DNA of 64,000 nt from Bin87 sp965220105 (lineage in GTDB: Bacteria; Chloroflexota; Dehalococcoidia; Lucifugimonadales; UBA3495), in assembly GCA_965220105.1 (NCBI GenBank), contig OZ244811.1, positions 4,030,001-4,094,000 on the forward strand, given 5' to 3'. The notes below the pieces were generated by a model. The model saw only the letters and a program-made list of their open reading frames with translations. It ran no database searches and was not told the DNA's origin. Below, piece by piece: positions 33,180 through 42,068 of this stretch (position 1 is its first letter; each line of letters begins with the position of its first letter). Both the position numbers and the translations under genes were made by a program.

Positions 33180-33632
33180 TCAGTCTCCCACGATCTGAAC
33201 CATGACCTCTCGGGGCCTGGGGTGGTCCAGTTCGATAAAGAATATACTCTGCCATTGACCAAATGGCATCTTGCCGTTGATCAGCGGAATGGTTTCGCTG
33301 CAACCCAGCATCAGATGTTGCAGATGTGCGTGGCCGTTGGGCGATTCCTCTTCGGTCATGTTCACCGTGCGAACGGAGAAATCATTATGCCTGTACTGGC
33401 CGTGGCGTGGACACATCTGTTCCAAGAAGCGCGACATATCCTCAATCAATAACGGCTCGTTTTCGTTTATCTTGACCGCCGCCGTGGTGTGACGCGAGTA
33501 GACGACCACGAATCCGTTGCTGACGTGGGATTTAGCGACGCACTGCTTGACCCAGCCGGTGATGTCGATGAACTGGGGAGCATTTTTCGTGTTGACCTTG
33601 AGGGTGAAATTTTTGCTTTTCATAATCTGCAA
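33180..33632 (-). CDS. YjbQ/UPF0047 family protein
   Basis: 150 residues. V-V-Y-S-R-H-T-T-A-A-V-K-I-N-E-N-E, F-L-E-Q-M-C-P-R-H-G-Q-Y-R-H-N-D near residue 70 and G-H-A-H-L-Q-H-L-M-L-G-C-S-E-T-I-P near 100 match this small trimeric beta family, which shows weak thiamine-phosphate-synthase activity. Its in-cell job is not known. An internal ATG at 33621-33623 is an alternative start. It is inserted between the cyclase and hpnC, inside the hopanoid array, which is unusual and may be chance. Confidence 0.85.
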   Translation of the reverse strand: MQIMKSKNFTLKVNTKNAPQFIDITGWVKQCVAKSHVSNGFVVVYSRHTTAAVKINENEPLLIEDMSRFLEQMCPRHGQYRHNDFSVRTVNMTEEESPNGHAHLQHLMLGCSETIPLINGKMPFGQWQSIFFIELDHPRPREVMVQIVGD

Positions 33633-33684
33633 AAGTTGGGGTGAGGGAATGGGTGGAGTTGGCGGCAGAATCGCCGATCAAATG

Positions 33685-35754
33685 TCAATGTGGCCTGTTG
33701 CCGTTGGTACGAAGGCCGATCCCGTCGGAACGTGAAACAAGGCAACCCCGATATCGAGACAGCGCCAACAGCGGCCAGGTATTCCGGTACAAATGGTAAT
33801 TAATCATGAAGCCGGCGGACAGTTCGGTCCCCTGGAACCCGCGTTGACCCGGCTGCGGAATCTTGGCTACGCGGGCCCCCTTCAGGTAGCCGGGGAACCC
33901 GGTGCCCGTGAAGTACGGTTCATCCCATTCCCCGTCGGCGCGCTGGGTTTCCAGCAAATATTGGACGCCGCGGTGCGTGGCAGGATGGTCAGCGCGCCCG
34001 CCGGCGATCAGCGCCATGATGGCCCAGGCAGTTTGCGAAGCGGTGCTGGGTCCCACGCCCCGTTGCCTGGGATCCACGTAGGACGCGCAGGATTCTCCCC
34101 AGCCGCCGTCCGCATTCTGATGGGATATGACCCATTCCAGCGCTCGTTGAATGTAGGGCTGGTTCATATCTTCCCCCACTGCTTCCAATCCGGGTAGCAC
34201 GGCGCCCAGCCCGTAAACGTAGTTAACACCCCACCGACCGAACCAGCTGCCGTCGGCTTCCTGCTCCGACCTTAGGTATCGGTAAGCCGATTGCAGCTGG
34301 CGATTATCTATGCGGTAACCCAGCTTGCCGTACATTTCCAGCACGTGGGCGGTGACATCCGCGCTGGACGGGTCCAGCACTTCGCCAAAATCGCTGAAGG
34401 CGAGGGCGGTCAGGTAGCTATGGTTATTGTTTTTGTCGAAAGATGCCCAACCGCCATCCCGGTTTTGCATACCGGAAACCCATGTCACGGCCCGCTCGAT
34501 GGCCTGTTTGCGCTTGCCGTCCTGTGCTCCGGGCAACTCGGTAAGCCGCAATGCCAGCAGAACCTCAGCAGTATCGTCCACGTCCGGGTAGCAATCGTTG
34601 TGAAACTCGAAAGCCCAACCGCCCGGTGGCACGCCGTTGGCCCGCACCTGCCAGTCGCCGCCGTCCAGAATCTGCCGGTTGACGAGCCACCGGGTGGCGG
34701 CCTCGAGCATGGGGTCGTCCACCGGAACCCCGCTCTCCGCCAGCGCTTGCACGATGAGGCAGGTGTCCCACACCGGCGAGATGCATCCCTGCACCGTCCA
34801 ATGGTCGCCCTTCTGGATGCCGAAACCCTCCAACCCGCGAAACCCACGCTCAATGGCGGGATGCTCGTCCTCGTAACCGTAGGTTTTCAGGGCAATCAGG
34901 CTGTACACCCAGGGCGGTTGGATCCCTGCCCAACTGCCGTCCCGCTCCTGGTGTTCGAGAATCCAGCGGACGGCCCTGCGCTCGGCCCACCTGCGTAGCG
35001 GATTGACCGGGATCTTGTTGTAGAGTGACACCACGCTCTTCTCGGCAATCACCAGCAACCGGGCCAGGTTGAACCCCGGCGGCGTGGGCAGCGAGTAATC
35101 GGTGCCGTCAGGACCGTAGGGCAACAGTTCGTCGATTTTATGCTCGTCAGGAATCTCCCGGACCGGTCGGCGGGCGGACACGATGGACAGGGGTACGATG
35201 CAGCCTCGGGCCCAGCTGGCAAATCGATAGATGTTGAAAGGCGCCCAGCTGGGCACCAGGATCATCTCGGGGAGCAGCCTCGGCGTCCCCTCCCATTTCC
35301 ATTGCCCGAATAACGACAGCCAGATCCGGGTGAACACCCGCACGCACGGCAGCCCGCCCCGATCCAGGATGAACCCCCGCGCCCGGCGCATGTGGTCGGA
35401 GTCGGGATCCTGCCCGCAAAGTTTCAGGGCGAAATAACACTCTACCGTGGTGGACAAATCGCCCGGCGCTCCGTAGTAGATGGACCATGAGCCGTCTGCG
35501 CCCTGTTTGCTCAGCAGGTAGTTGACGATGTGGCGTTCGCGTTCCGGATTCTGACGGCCCAGGAACCGACACAACATAACGTACTCGGCTTCCATGGTGT
35601 TGTTGGACTCCAGCTCGGCCCACCAGTACGCGTCGTCGTACTGAATCCGACGGAAATACTCCTGCAGCCGGGCTATCGCCGAGTCCAACGCACCCAGTTC
35701 AGGACGCCGTTGATTCGTTTCGAGTTCGGTGACCAGATTTCGTTGCTGTACCAT
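33685..35754 (-). CDS. shc: Squalene-hopene cyclase
   Basis: 689 residues, standard length. D-V-D-D-T-A-E is the catalytic D-x-D-D motif near residue 390, protonating the terminal double bond of squalene. At least five QW-type units are visible (for example Q-G-A-D-G-S-W, Q-E-R-D-G-S-W, Q-N-R-D-G-G-W, Q-N-A-D-G-G-W), and W-A-I-M-A-L follows the last. It is a monotopic membrane enzyme that closes squalene to hopene or hopanol. It lies 35 bases after hpnA and 52 bases before the YjbQ gene. Confidence 0.95.
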   Translation of the reverse strand: MVQQRNLVTELETNQRRPELGALDSAIARLQEYFRRIQYDDAYWWAELESNNTMEAEYVMLCRFLGRQNPERERHIVNYLLSKQGADGSWSIYYGAPGDLSTTVECYFALKLCGQDPDSDHMRRARGFILDRGGLPCVRVFTRIWLSLFGQWKWEGTPRLLPEMILVPSWAPFNIYRFASWARGCIVPLSIVSARRPVREIPDEHKIDELLPYGPDGTDYSLPTPPGFNLARLLVIAEKSVVSLYNKIPVNPLRRWAERRAVRWILEHQERDGSWAGIQPPWVYSLIALKTYGYEDEHPAIERGFRGLEGFGIQKGDHWTVQGCISPVWDTCLIVQALAESGVPVDDPMLEAATRWLVNRQILDGGDWQVRANGVPPGGWAFEFHNDCYPDVDDTAEVLLALRLTELPGAQDGKRKQAIERAVTWVSGMQNRDGGWASFDKNNNHSYLTALAFSDFGEVLDPSSADVTAHVLEMYGKLGYRIDNRQLQSAYRYLRSEQEADGSWFGRWGVNYVYGLGAVLPGLEAVGEDMNQPYIQRALEWVISHQNADGGWGESCASYVDPRQRGVGPSTASQTAWAIMALIAGGRADHPATHRGVQYLLETQRADGEWDEPYFTGTGFPGYLKGARVAKIPQPGQRGFQGTELSAGFMINYHLYRNTWPLLALSRYRGCLVSRSDGIGLRTNGNRPH

Positions 35755-35789
35755 ATCGCGAATTAGTCAGTCAAAAAGCCGGTGGAGGC

Positions 35790-36797
35790 TCACAAGTATC
35801 CGTTATCGGCAAACCAGCCGACAGCCTTTTCCAGTGCGGATTCTACAGAGTTTTGGGGCATGCCCAGCTCGACGACCGCCTTTTGGCACGTTACGTACAT
35901 CGGTCGCCTGGCCACCCTGATGCCCTCTACCGGTATGGTGGGATGACGGCCCATCATGCTTCCTTCCACCAGCTGATCCACGTAACCGGCAGTCAGCGCC
36001 AACCAGTAGGGAATACGCCATTTCGGCGCTCGTCGGCCCGTGATTTGGGCCAGCATCTCAAACATGTCAACCAGCGTGACGTTGCGGTTGCCCAGGATGT
36101 AGCGTTGCCCAGGCCTGCCGCGCTGCATGGCCAGGAGGTGTCCTTCGGCTACGTCCGCCACATCCACGAGATTCAGGCCGGTGTCCAGGTATCCCGGGAT
36201 ACGTCCCCGGGCGAAGTCCAGGGGAATCCGTCCGGTCGGTGTTGGCTTCACGTCCCATTTGCCTACGGGGGCGCACGGATTGACCACCACCACCTGCAAT
36301 CCATCCCGGTTGGCCGCGAGCGCCATTTGTTCCGATTGATACTTGGACTGCTTGTAGTGGCCCACCAAATGCGACGGTTCCACCGGGACCTCTTCGTGGC
36401 CGAGGTCATTCCCGTTAACCCTGCCTTCTGCCCGGTTTGGGATTCCGATAGTGGACACCGAACTGGTAAACACCACCCGGCGGACACCGGCTTCCTGCGC
36501 TGCGATCAGAATGTTTTCCGTCCCGGCCACGTTGTCCCGATATAGGTCCGTCGGATTCCGTGACCAGAAGGCGTAGGTGGCGGCGCAGTGATAAACCGAA
36601 TCGCACCCGGCCATGGCCCGACGCAACGAATCAATATCCCGGAGGTCCCCGGGGCATTGCTTGACGCTGGTGTCGCGTATCGCGATGTCGTTTGCCGTTG
36701 GCCTCACCAGCGCGCGCACCTGGTCCCCGCGCTTCCAGAGCGCCCGTGCCACGTTTCCGCCGATGAATCCGGTCGCGCCGGTCACCAGGCTAGTCAT
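35790..36797 (-). CDS. hpnA: Hopanoid-associated sugar epimerase HpnA
   Basis: 335 residues of the extended SDR type. V-T-G-A-T-G-F-I-G-G-N-V-A is the NAD site, V-F-T-S-S-V-S-T-I-G the Ser strand, and H-Y-K-Q-S-K-Y-Q the Y-x-x-x-K pair. P-C-A-P-V-G-x-x-D-x-K-P-T-P-T-G near residue 180 is typical of HpnA. The exact reaction on the hopanoid is unsettled in the literature. Its start overlaps the end of hpnG by 8 bases. Confidence 0.9.
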   Translation of the reverse strand: MTSLVTGATGFIGGNVARALWKRGDQVRALVRPTANDIAIRDTSVKQCPGDLRDIDSLRRAMAGCDSVYHCAATYAFWSRNPTDLYRDNVAGTENILIAAQEAGVRRVVFTSSVSTIGIPNRAEGRVNGNDLGHEEVPVEPSHLVGHYKQSKYQSEQMALAANRDGLQVVVVNPCAPVGKWDVKPTPTGRIPLDFARGRIPGYLDTGLNLVDVADVAEGHLLAMQRGRPGQRYILGNRNVTLVDMFEMLAQITGRRAPKWRIPYWLALTAGYVDQLVEGSMMGRHPTIPVEGIRVARRPMYVTCQKAVVELGMPQNSVESALEKAVGWFADNGYL

Positions 36798-37497
36798 GGC
36801 GCGCCGCCTGATGCTGCGGGCGGGAAGACGGCAAAGCCATAACTACTTCACGGACGCAATAGGTGAGTTTCCGCCGGGCGATGCTCGCCTGGCGCGCCAG
36901 CCTGGTCAGCTGCCCAATCCGTTGGGGACGGATGAGAGCTCTCACGGCCGCACTCATCGGGTTCCCGCCCGCGCCGGTGACGTACTCGGGCAATTCTTCG
37001 TGGGCGGCGTCCAGCACTACTCTTACCGACGCGAAGGGGATCCGGTGCTCTGCCGCCACCTGGGCGGCGTGGAAATCCTCCATGTTCACCGAAGCGGCCC
37101 CGTGCTCCCGCCAGGCCGCGGCCTTCGTTCCAGCATCAGCAACCTCGTCAACGGTCAGCGAAGGCCGGCTGTCGACGTGATCGCATGCGTCTCTGGCGGA
37201 AGCACACAGCGCGGAAAAAACGCCGGAGTCGGGCGACCGGGCACAGCGCGCGTCGACGCATTGGTACGCCCCGGCGACATGCACGTCGCCCGTCTTCAGG
37301 TCGGGAGCGGCGGCCCCGCAAAATCCCACCATGAGGATTGCGTCGGGACGCGCCCGGGCCACCCGGTCTGTTCCGCCCAAGGTTGCCTGGCGACCAACAC
37401 CCAACACGTGCAGGGAGACCTGTACGCATTCCGCCGTGTCAAGGCTGCGGCGAATTCCGGCTAGTTCGGTGGCCATGGGGGCGAGGATAGCCAACAT
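36790..37497 (-). CDS. hpnG: Adenosylhopane nucleosidase/phosphorylase HpnG
   Basis: 235 residues with a nucleoside-phosphorylase pattern: L-A-I-L-A-P-M-A-T-E-L-A-G-I at the start, M-V-G-F-C-G-A-A-A-P-D-L-K-T-G-D-V-H-V-A near residue 56, A-A-S-V-N-M-E-D-F-H-A-A (purine-binding M-E) near 133 and F-A-S-V-R-V-V-L-D. HpnG removes adenine from adenosylhopane after HpnH. Place between hpnH and hpnA supports the call. Confidence 0.87.
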   Translation of the reverse strand: MLAILAPMATELAGIRRSLDTAECVQVSLHVLGVGRQATLGGTDRVARARPDAILMVGFCGAAAPDLKTGDVHVAGAYQCVDARCARSPDSGVFSALCASARDACDHVDSRPSLTVDEVADAGTKAAAWREHGAASVNMEDFHAAQVAAEHRIPFASVRVVLDAAHEELPEYVTGAGGNPMSAAVRALIRPQRIGQLTRLARQASIARRKLTYCVREVVMALPSSRPQHQAARHD

Positions 37498-37525
37498 CGC
37501 AGTATGTTTCGGCTGGCGGCAGGTT

Positions 37526-38602
37526 TCAGCCGACGCTGATGCCTCCGCGCTGGGCGGCGCCGGATTTAATTAACGTTACCCACTCCCTGGGTTTGCCGAT
37601 GGCGTTGAAAATGGTCGCCGATTCAAACCCGCAGTGCATCATGCAGTTGTTGCACCTGGGGTCGCGGCCAACACCGTACTTTTCTTCCCACAGGTGGGGC
37701 TCATAAAGGTCTTCGACGTTCTCGGTGTGCTCGTCGGCGAGGGGGTAGCAGGGCTTGCGCCAGCCCATTACCGTGTAGGTGGGGTTGGACCAGGCGGTGC
37801 ATTGATACTCCCGTTCGCCGCGCAGGAAGTTCAGGTAGAGCGGGTTATTGTAAAACCGCATCCCCTCAATGCGCGTCGGATCGAGCAGATTGCGGAACAC
37901 GTTGCGGGATTCCTGGCGGGTGAGGAAAAGGTCCTGGTCAGGAGCGTCTTCGAAGTCGTATCCCGGGGAAATCATGGACCCCTCGACTCCCAGGTCGCTG
38001 ACGTACCGAAACATCTCCCGCAGGTCCTCCACGTCGCTGTTACGGAACACCGTGGTGTTGGTGCAGACCCGATACCCTCGGTCAACGGCCAGGCTGATAC
38101 CTTCAATGGCGCGCTTGAATACTCCGGAGCGGGCCACCGATTCATCGTGCTTCTCTTCCATGCCGTCCATGTGGATTACCCAGCAGAAGTATTTGGAAGG
38201 CGGGATTTTTTCCAGCATGCGGGGTAGCAACAGCGCGTTGGTGCAGCAGTACACGAAGTACTTCTGCGCCACCAGCGTGTTGATAATCTCGTCGATGTGG
38301 GGGTGGATGGTCGGTTCACCGCCGGCAATGGACACAATGGGAGCGCCCGACTTATGCACGGCTGCCATGGCTTCTTCCACTGGCATCATCTTGTCCAGGA
38401 CACCCCGGTATTCGCGAATGCGTCCGCAGCCGATGCACGCCAGGTTGCACATCTCCAGGGGTTCCAGCATGGTGACCAACGGGAATCGCTTGCGGCCGCG
38501 CATGCGGTTTTTGATGATATACCAACCCATCCGCAATCCCAGTTCCATGGGACGCTTGGCAGGTTTGATGTTGGTGGGGGAGTCCTTTACGGTTTGGACC
38601 AT
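37526..38602 (-). CDS. hpnH: Adenosyl-hopene transferase HpnH (radical SAM)
   Basis: 358 residues. C-N-L-A-C-I-G-C-G near residue 52 is the C-x3-C-x2-C iron-sulfur motif of radical SAM enzymes; I-A-G-G-E-P-T-I-H-P follows as the SAM-binding stretch. The C-terminal half has further Cys residues (C-N-N-C-M-M-H-C-G-F), as in SPASM-like HpnH. It couples the 5'-deoxyadenosyl radical to hopene. It is second in the cluster, 48 bases after the prenyl synthase. Confidence 0.93.
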   Translation of the reverse strand: MVQTVKDSPTNIKPAKRPMELGLRMGWYIIKNRMRGRKRFPLVTMLEPLEMCNLACIGCGRIREYRGVLDKMMPVEEAMAAVHKSGAPIVSIAGGEPTIHPHIDEIINTLVAQKYFVYCCTNALLLPRMLEKIPPSKYFCWVIHMDGMEEKHDESVARSGVFKRAIEGISLAVDRGYRVCTNTTVFRNSDVEDLREMFRYVSDLGVEGSMISPGYDFEDAPDQDLFLTRQESRNVFRNLLDPTRIEGMRFYNNPLYLNFLRGEREYQCTAWSNPTYTVMGWRKPCYPLADEHTENVEDLYEPHLWEEKYGVGRDPRCNNCMMHCGFESATIFNAIGKPREWVTLIKSGAAQRGGISVG

Positions 38603-38650
38603 CTATTAGCTCCACACATTTGCCCGTGAGGGTACTGGGTCACGCAAGTT

Positions 38651-39760
38651 TTAGAATAGGCGGCGGGCCAGGAATTCCACCAGGTTTTCAGCTTCCTCGG
38701 TCGCCCAGGGCGGCAACTCCAGTCGAGCCAGCGCCGACCGGGCTTCGGCGGCGGTGACCTCGGTCAGGTGATCGGTCTGTTCGGCGGCGCCCAATTCCTG
38801 GAGTACGTTCATCACCCGGTCCACGTCGGGATCATCCAGCGTTTCCTGGGAGTAAAGTCGGAGCAGTTCCGTGCGGGCCGCGCCGGCGGCCTCCTGAAAA
38901 GCATACACGATGGGATAGCTCTTTTTTCGCTGGACGATATCGCTGTCGGTGGACTTGCCAGTGATGGCTTCGTCGCCCCAGATGCCCAGGTAGTCATCCC
39001 GTATCTGGAACAATCTCCCCACGGCCCGGCCGAACTTTGCCACATCGGCGATGGTTCCGGCGTCGTTGGAAGCGATGGTAGCGCCTATCTCCAGGCTGCA
39101 GCGGATGAGGGCGCCCGTTTTGAGGGCGATCATCTCGAGGTATTCGTCTGCGCCGATGGTCTCCCGTTGCTCAAACTGGAGATCGCGACACTGGCCCTCT
39201 ATCATCTGCAGGTAGCTGTCGGTCAGCAGACCGGACACGCGTATGGCGGTATCGGGAGACACGTCGCCGTCGAAGCGGAGGGTGGTCAGGTCGCCCAGGG
39301 ATTGCATGGCGTCTCCCGCCACCAGCGCCCGCGGCGTACCCCAAATCGCCCACACGGTGGGCTGGTGGCGGCGCTCCAGCCCACCGTCCTGGATGTCGTC
39401 GTGGACGAGAGAAAAGTTGTGGATCAGCTCCAGCGCTGCCGCCGCCGGCGCCGCCCGCCGGGGTTCACCCTGCAGAGCATCGCAGGCGAAGATGCAGAGG
39501 GTGGGGCGCAGCGCCTTGCCCTGGGACGCCGGCGTCGCTGATGGCGCTCCGTCCCGGTCGGCCCACCCCAAGTGATACTGCAATAGGGTGTTGACTGGAT
39601 GCTCGTCCACCGGCGGTACGTTGGCCCACAGCGCATTTTCCACGTGTGAACGATAACGATCGAACATTCTCGGTAATACGGGACCGGCGTTCGAAGTTGG
39701 CTCAGAGCTCGAACGGCCAGATCGTTCAGCCGCTGAAGAAGCAGTTGGTGATGTGCCCAT
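38651..39760 (-). CDS. Polyprenyl (farnesyl-type) diphosphate synthase
   Basis: 369 residues if read from the first ATG; an internal ATG at 39665-39667 would drop a Ser-rich tail of 31 residues. G-K-A-L-R-P-T-L, L-V-H-D-D-I-Q-D-G (first Asp-rich motif D-D-x-x-D) and F-Q-I-R-D-D-Y-L-G (second) define the trans-prenyltransferase family. In this place it very likely makes farnesyl diphosphate for HpnD. It is the first gene of the minus-strand hopanoid array. Confidence 0.9.
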   Translation of the reverse strand: MGTSPTASSAAERSGRSSSEPTSNAGPVLPRMFDRYRSHVENALWANVPPVDEHPVNTLLQYHLGWADRDGAPSATPASQGKALRPTLCIFACDALQGEPRRAAPAAAALELIHNFSLVHDDIQDGGLERRHQPTVWAIWGTPRALVAGDAMQSLGDLTTLRFDGDVSPDTAIRVSGLLTDSYLQMIEGQCRDLQFEQRETIGADEYLEMIALKTGALIRCSLEIGATIASNDAGTIADVAKFGRAVGRLFQIRDDYLGIWGDEAITGKSTDSDIVQRKKSYPIVYAFQEAAGAARTELLRLYSQETLDDPDVDRVMNVLQELGAAEQTDHLTEVTAAEARSALARLELPPWATEEAENLVEFLARRLF

Positions 39761-39882
39761 GTTGCGTGGCCTGCCGAACAGAGAGGGTGGCGGAGCAGCG
39801 CGGCGCGCCGTATACAGGAGGGGCTAAGATTTCCAACGTTGCATGAATTTAGCGAACAACCCCCGCCCTGTCAAGCAATAGC

Positions 39883-40044
39883 CGCACCCGTATCAGGGCC
39901 TTTCGATCGTCCCCCAATGTCATTGCGAGGAGCCAAGCGACGTGGCAATCTCGATCCGGTAGCCGGGTTTTCTTCGCCAACGAGATTGCCACGCTGCGCT
40001 CGCAATGACATTGCCGATAATCGAATGACCCTCGCACCCGTATC
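39883..40044. repeat. REP-like palindrome between the hopanoid cluster and the peptidase gene
   Basis: TGTCATTGCGAG (39918-39929) pairs with CTCGCAATGACA (39999-40010), and GTGGCAATCTCG (from 39942) with CGAGATTGCCAC (39981-39992), making a long interrupted stem. This is a widespread type of bacterial intergenic palindrome. The 12-base word CGCACCCGTATC stands on both sides (39883-39894 and 40033-40044) in direct orientation. No gene is seen in the whole gap of 39761-40063. Confidence 0.75.
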
Positions 40045-40063
40045 GGGTCATTTGTCGCGCCCC

Positions 40064-41185
40064 TTATCCCAGCCCTCCGATATAGGTTTGGCAAACCCTC
40101 GCCGCGTCGAAAATCTCGCTGATGCTGGCCGTCTCCCGGGTGGTGTGGAAACCACGAACACCTATCCCCACGGGCAACGCCGTGATGCCGTGCTCAAAGA
40201 ATACGTTGGCGTCGGATCCGCCCCCGGTTGTCTCCAGCGTTGGCGTCAGCCCGTTGTGGGTGACTGCTCTGGCGATGTCCACCAGGGCCGGGTGCTCCGG
40301 CTGAACCTGGTAAGCCCGGTACTGGCTCCAGATATTCAGGTCGATTTTCGCGTTGGGAAACAGTTGTCCCGCCTGCTCGAAGGCTCGGTAAAACTCTCGA
40401 GTGTAGTTGTCCAGCTTGCCCTGGTCGCGGGAGCGGATTTCGCCGTCCAGATACGCCGACTCTGGCACTATGTTCCGTTTGAGTCCGCCGTTCAGGACGC
40501 CTATGTTGCTGGTGGTTTCGTGGTCGATGCGTCCCAGCGGCAGGCGGGTGAGAATATGGGCGGCCACCAGCAATGCCGAGGTGCCGTTTTCCGGTTCCAG
40601 CCCGGCGTGGGCAGCAACCCCGGTAATGTTGCCCTGGACGATATTCTGGGCCGGAGCGCCTACGCAGATGCGGCTTACCGGACCCTCCCCGTCGAATACG
40701 ATCCCGTTCCTGGCCCGGATTAGCGAGAAATCCAGGTTCCGCGCGCCGTTCAAACCTCCCTCCTCGGCTCTGGAGAAAACGACCTGCACGGGCCGCCGCG
40801 GTTGACCGGACTCCAGCGCGGAAATCAATCCCTCCATCACGATGGCGATGCCGGCTTTGCAGTCACCTGCCAGGATCGTCGTGCCGTCGGAATGCAGGGT
40901 GTCACCATCGGCATCCAGCGCCGGCTTGATCCCTCTCCCGGGTTCTACAGTGTCCATGTGCGCCGATAGCAGCACCGTGTCCGAATCCGCCGCTCCCGCA
41001 CCCGCCGCGCCGGATTCGCCGGGCAGGTTGGCGACCAGGTTGCCGTAGGCGTCATGACGCACGTCCGCGCCCAGGTCGGTCAACCAGCTCGAAAGGCGCG
41101 CGTCGATCGCGTCCTCTTCGCCGGTGGGGCTGTCGATTTTGATGAGGTCAATCAGCGTTCGGGTCAGTCGTTCGCGGTTTGGCAT
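40064..41185 (-). CDS. M20-family (PepT-like) metallopeptidase
   Basis: 373 residues from ATG 41183-41185; the longer frame runs through the moaD promoter side and is rejected. L-L-S-A-H-M-D-T-V, L-A-G-D-C-K-A-G-I, S-R-A-E-E-G-G-L-N-G-A, F-D-G-E-G and the late G-G-S-D-A-N-V-F give the zinc ligands and catalytic Asp/Glu of the M20 family. V-A-A-H-A-G in the middle belongs to the dimerisation domain. It would release amino acids from small peptides or acylated compounds. Divergent from moaD. Confidence 0.88.
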   Translation of the reverse strand: MPNRERLTRTLIDLIKIDSPTGEEDAIDARLSSWLTDLGADVRHDAYGNLVANLPGESGAAGAGAADSDTVLLSAHMDTVEPGRGIKPALDADGDTLHSDGTTILAGDCKAGIAIVMEGLISALESGQPRRPVQVVFSRAEEGGLNGARNLDFSLIRARNGIVFDGEGPVSRICVGAPAQNIVQGNITGVAAHAGLEPENGTSALLVAAHILTRLPLGRIDHETTSNIGVLNGGLKRNIVPESAYLDGEIRSRDQGKLDNYTREFYRAFEQAGQLFPNAKIDLNIWSQYRAYQVQPEHPALVDIARAVTHNGLTPTLETTGGGSDANVFFEHGITALPVGIGVRGFHTTRETASISEIFDAARVCQTYIGGLG

Positions 41186-41297
41186 GAGTGGGCGCTCCGG
41201 GGATGCTCCAGGCAGGTTGTCCAAGGTTTGACCGGTATGATACACCGTGCGGCTGGTATTTGACTGGCCCGACCATTGCGGCCATAATTTGACTGCT

Positions 41298-41549
41298 ATG
41301 CGATTTGATGTTCGGTTGTTTGCGTTATATCGGGAGCGCGCCGGCGCTTCCATCGTATCGGTTGACGTTCCCGATGCTAGCACCGTCGGCGAGCTGACTG
41401 CTGCGGTTCGAGCCGATTACCCCCGCCTGGCGCCGCCGGAAGTGCGTATTGTGGTGGCGGTAAACGCCGAGTATGCTGATGACGAACAGGTGCTCCAGCC
41501 GGGCGACGAGGTATGTTTGATACCTCCCGTGAGCGGCGGACGTCTTTAG
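41298..41549 (+). CDS. moaD: Molybdopterin synthase small subunit MoaD
   Basis: 83 residues in the ubiquitin-like fold: V-R-L-F-A-L-Y-R-E-R-A-G, then L-T-A-A-V-R-A-D-Y-P and V-N-A-E-Y-A-D-D-E at the usual spacing, and G-D-E-V-C-L-I-P-P-V-S-G-G. The Gly-Gly that is thiocarboxylated is followed by two more residues (R-L) before the stop, whereas MoaD usually ends at Gly-Gly. The earlier open frame up to 41247 is non-coding in character. moaE follows 16 bases after the stop. Confidence 0.88.
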   Translation: MRFDVRLFALYRERAGASIVSVDVPDASTVGELTAAVRADYPRLAPPEVRIVVAVNAEYADDEQVLQPGDEVCLIPPVSGGRL

Positions 41550-41565
41550 TGGAGGCCCGTGAACC

Positions 41566-42048
41566 ATGATAATTCTGACCGAAGCGCCCCTGGACCCGGA
41601 GGCCGTCACCGACTCGGTGCGGCGGGACGGCAACGGCGCCGTGGTGACTTTCCTGGGCACTACTCGGGACAACTTTGGCGGCAAGACGGTGACCCGCCTG
41701 GAATACGAGGCGTACGATGAAATGGCCATCCGGAAGCTGCACGAAGTACGGGACAGCCTGTGCGCCGACTACGGGATAGAGGACGTGGCAATTGCCCACC
41801 GCACCGGTCGAGTTGATGTTGGCCACGTCAGCCTGGTGGTGGCCGTTGCGTCGCCCCACCGCGTGGCCGCCTTCGAGGCGTGCCACGAAGCTGTTAACCG
41901 CATCAAGACCGTCGTCCCCATCTGGAAAAAGGAATGGTTTGCCGACGGCTCCCGCTGGGTGGCTTGCGAAGACCACGAGTTCGCCGACGAAGCCGAGCAT
42001 AGTCACGCCCATGCCGAACGGCACGCCGCTCCAGCGGTCGGAGACTAA
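41566..42048 (+). CDS. moaE: Molybdopterin synthase catalytic subunit MoaE
   Basis: 160 residues. G-A-V-V-T-F-L-G-T-T-R-D near residue 24, L-E-Y-E-A-Y-D-E-M-A, H-R-T-G-R-V-D-V-G in the middle and the Lys pair P-I-W-K-K-E near residue 120 are the MoaE signatures. With MoaD it converts cPMP to molybdopterin. The C-terminal tail is rich in His and Ala. GGAGG lies about 11 bases upstream. It ends convergently with rimM, 20 bases apart. Confidence 0.93.
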   Translation: MIILTEAPLDPEAVTDSVRRDGNGAVVTFLGTTRDNFGGKTVTRLEYEAYDEMAIRKLHEVRDSLCADYGIEDVAIAHRTGRVDVGHVSLVVAVASPHRVAAFEACHEAVNRIKTVVPIWKKEWFADGSRWVACEDHEFADEAEHSHAHAERHAAPAVGD

Positions 42049-42068
42049 CCGACCGCATCAGTTGGCCG

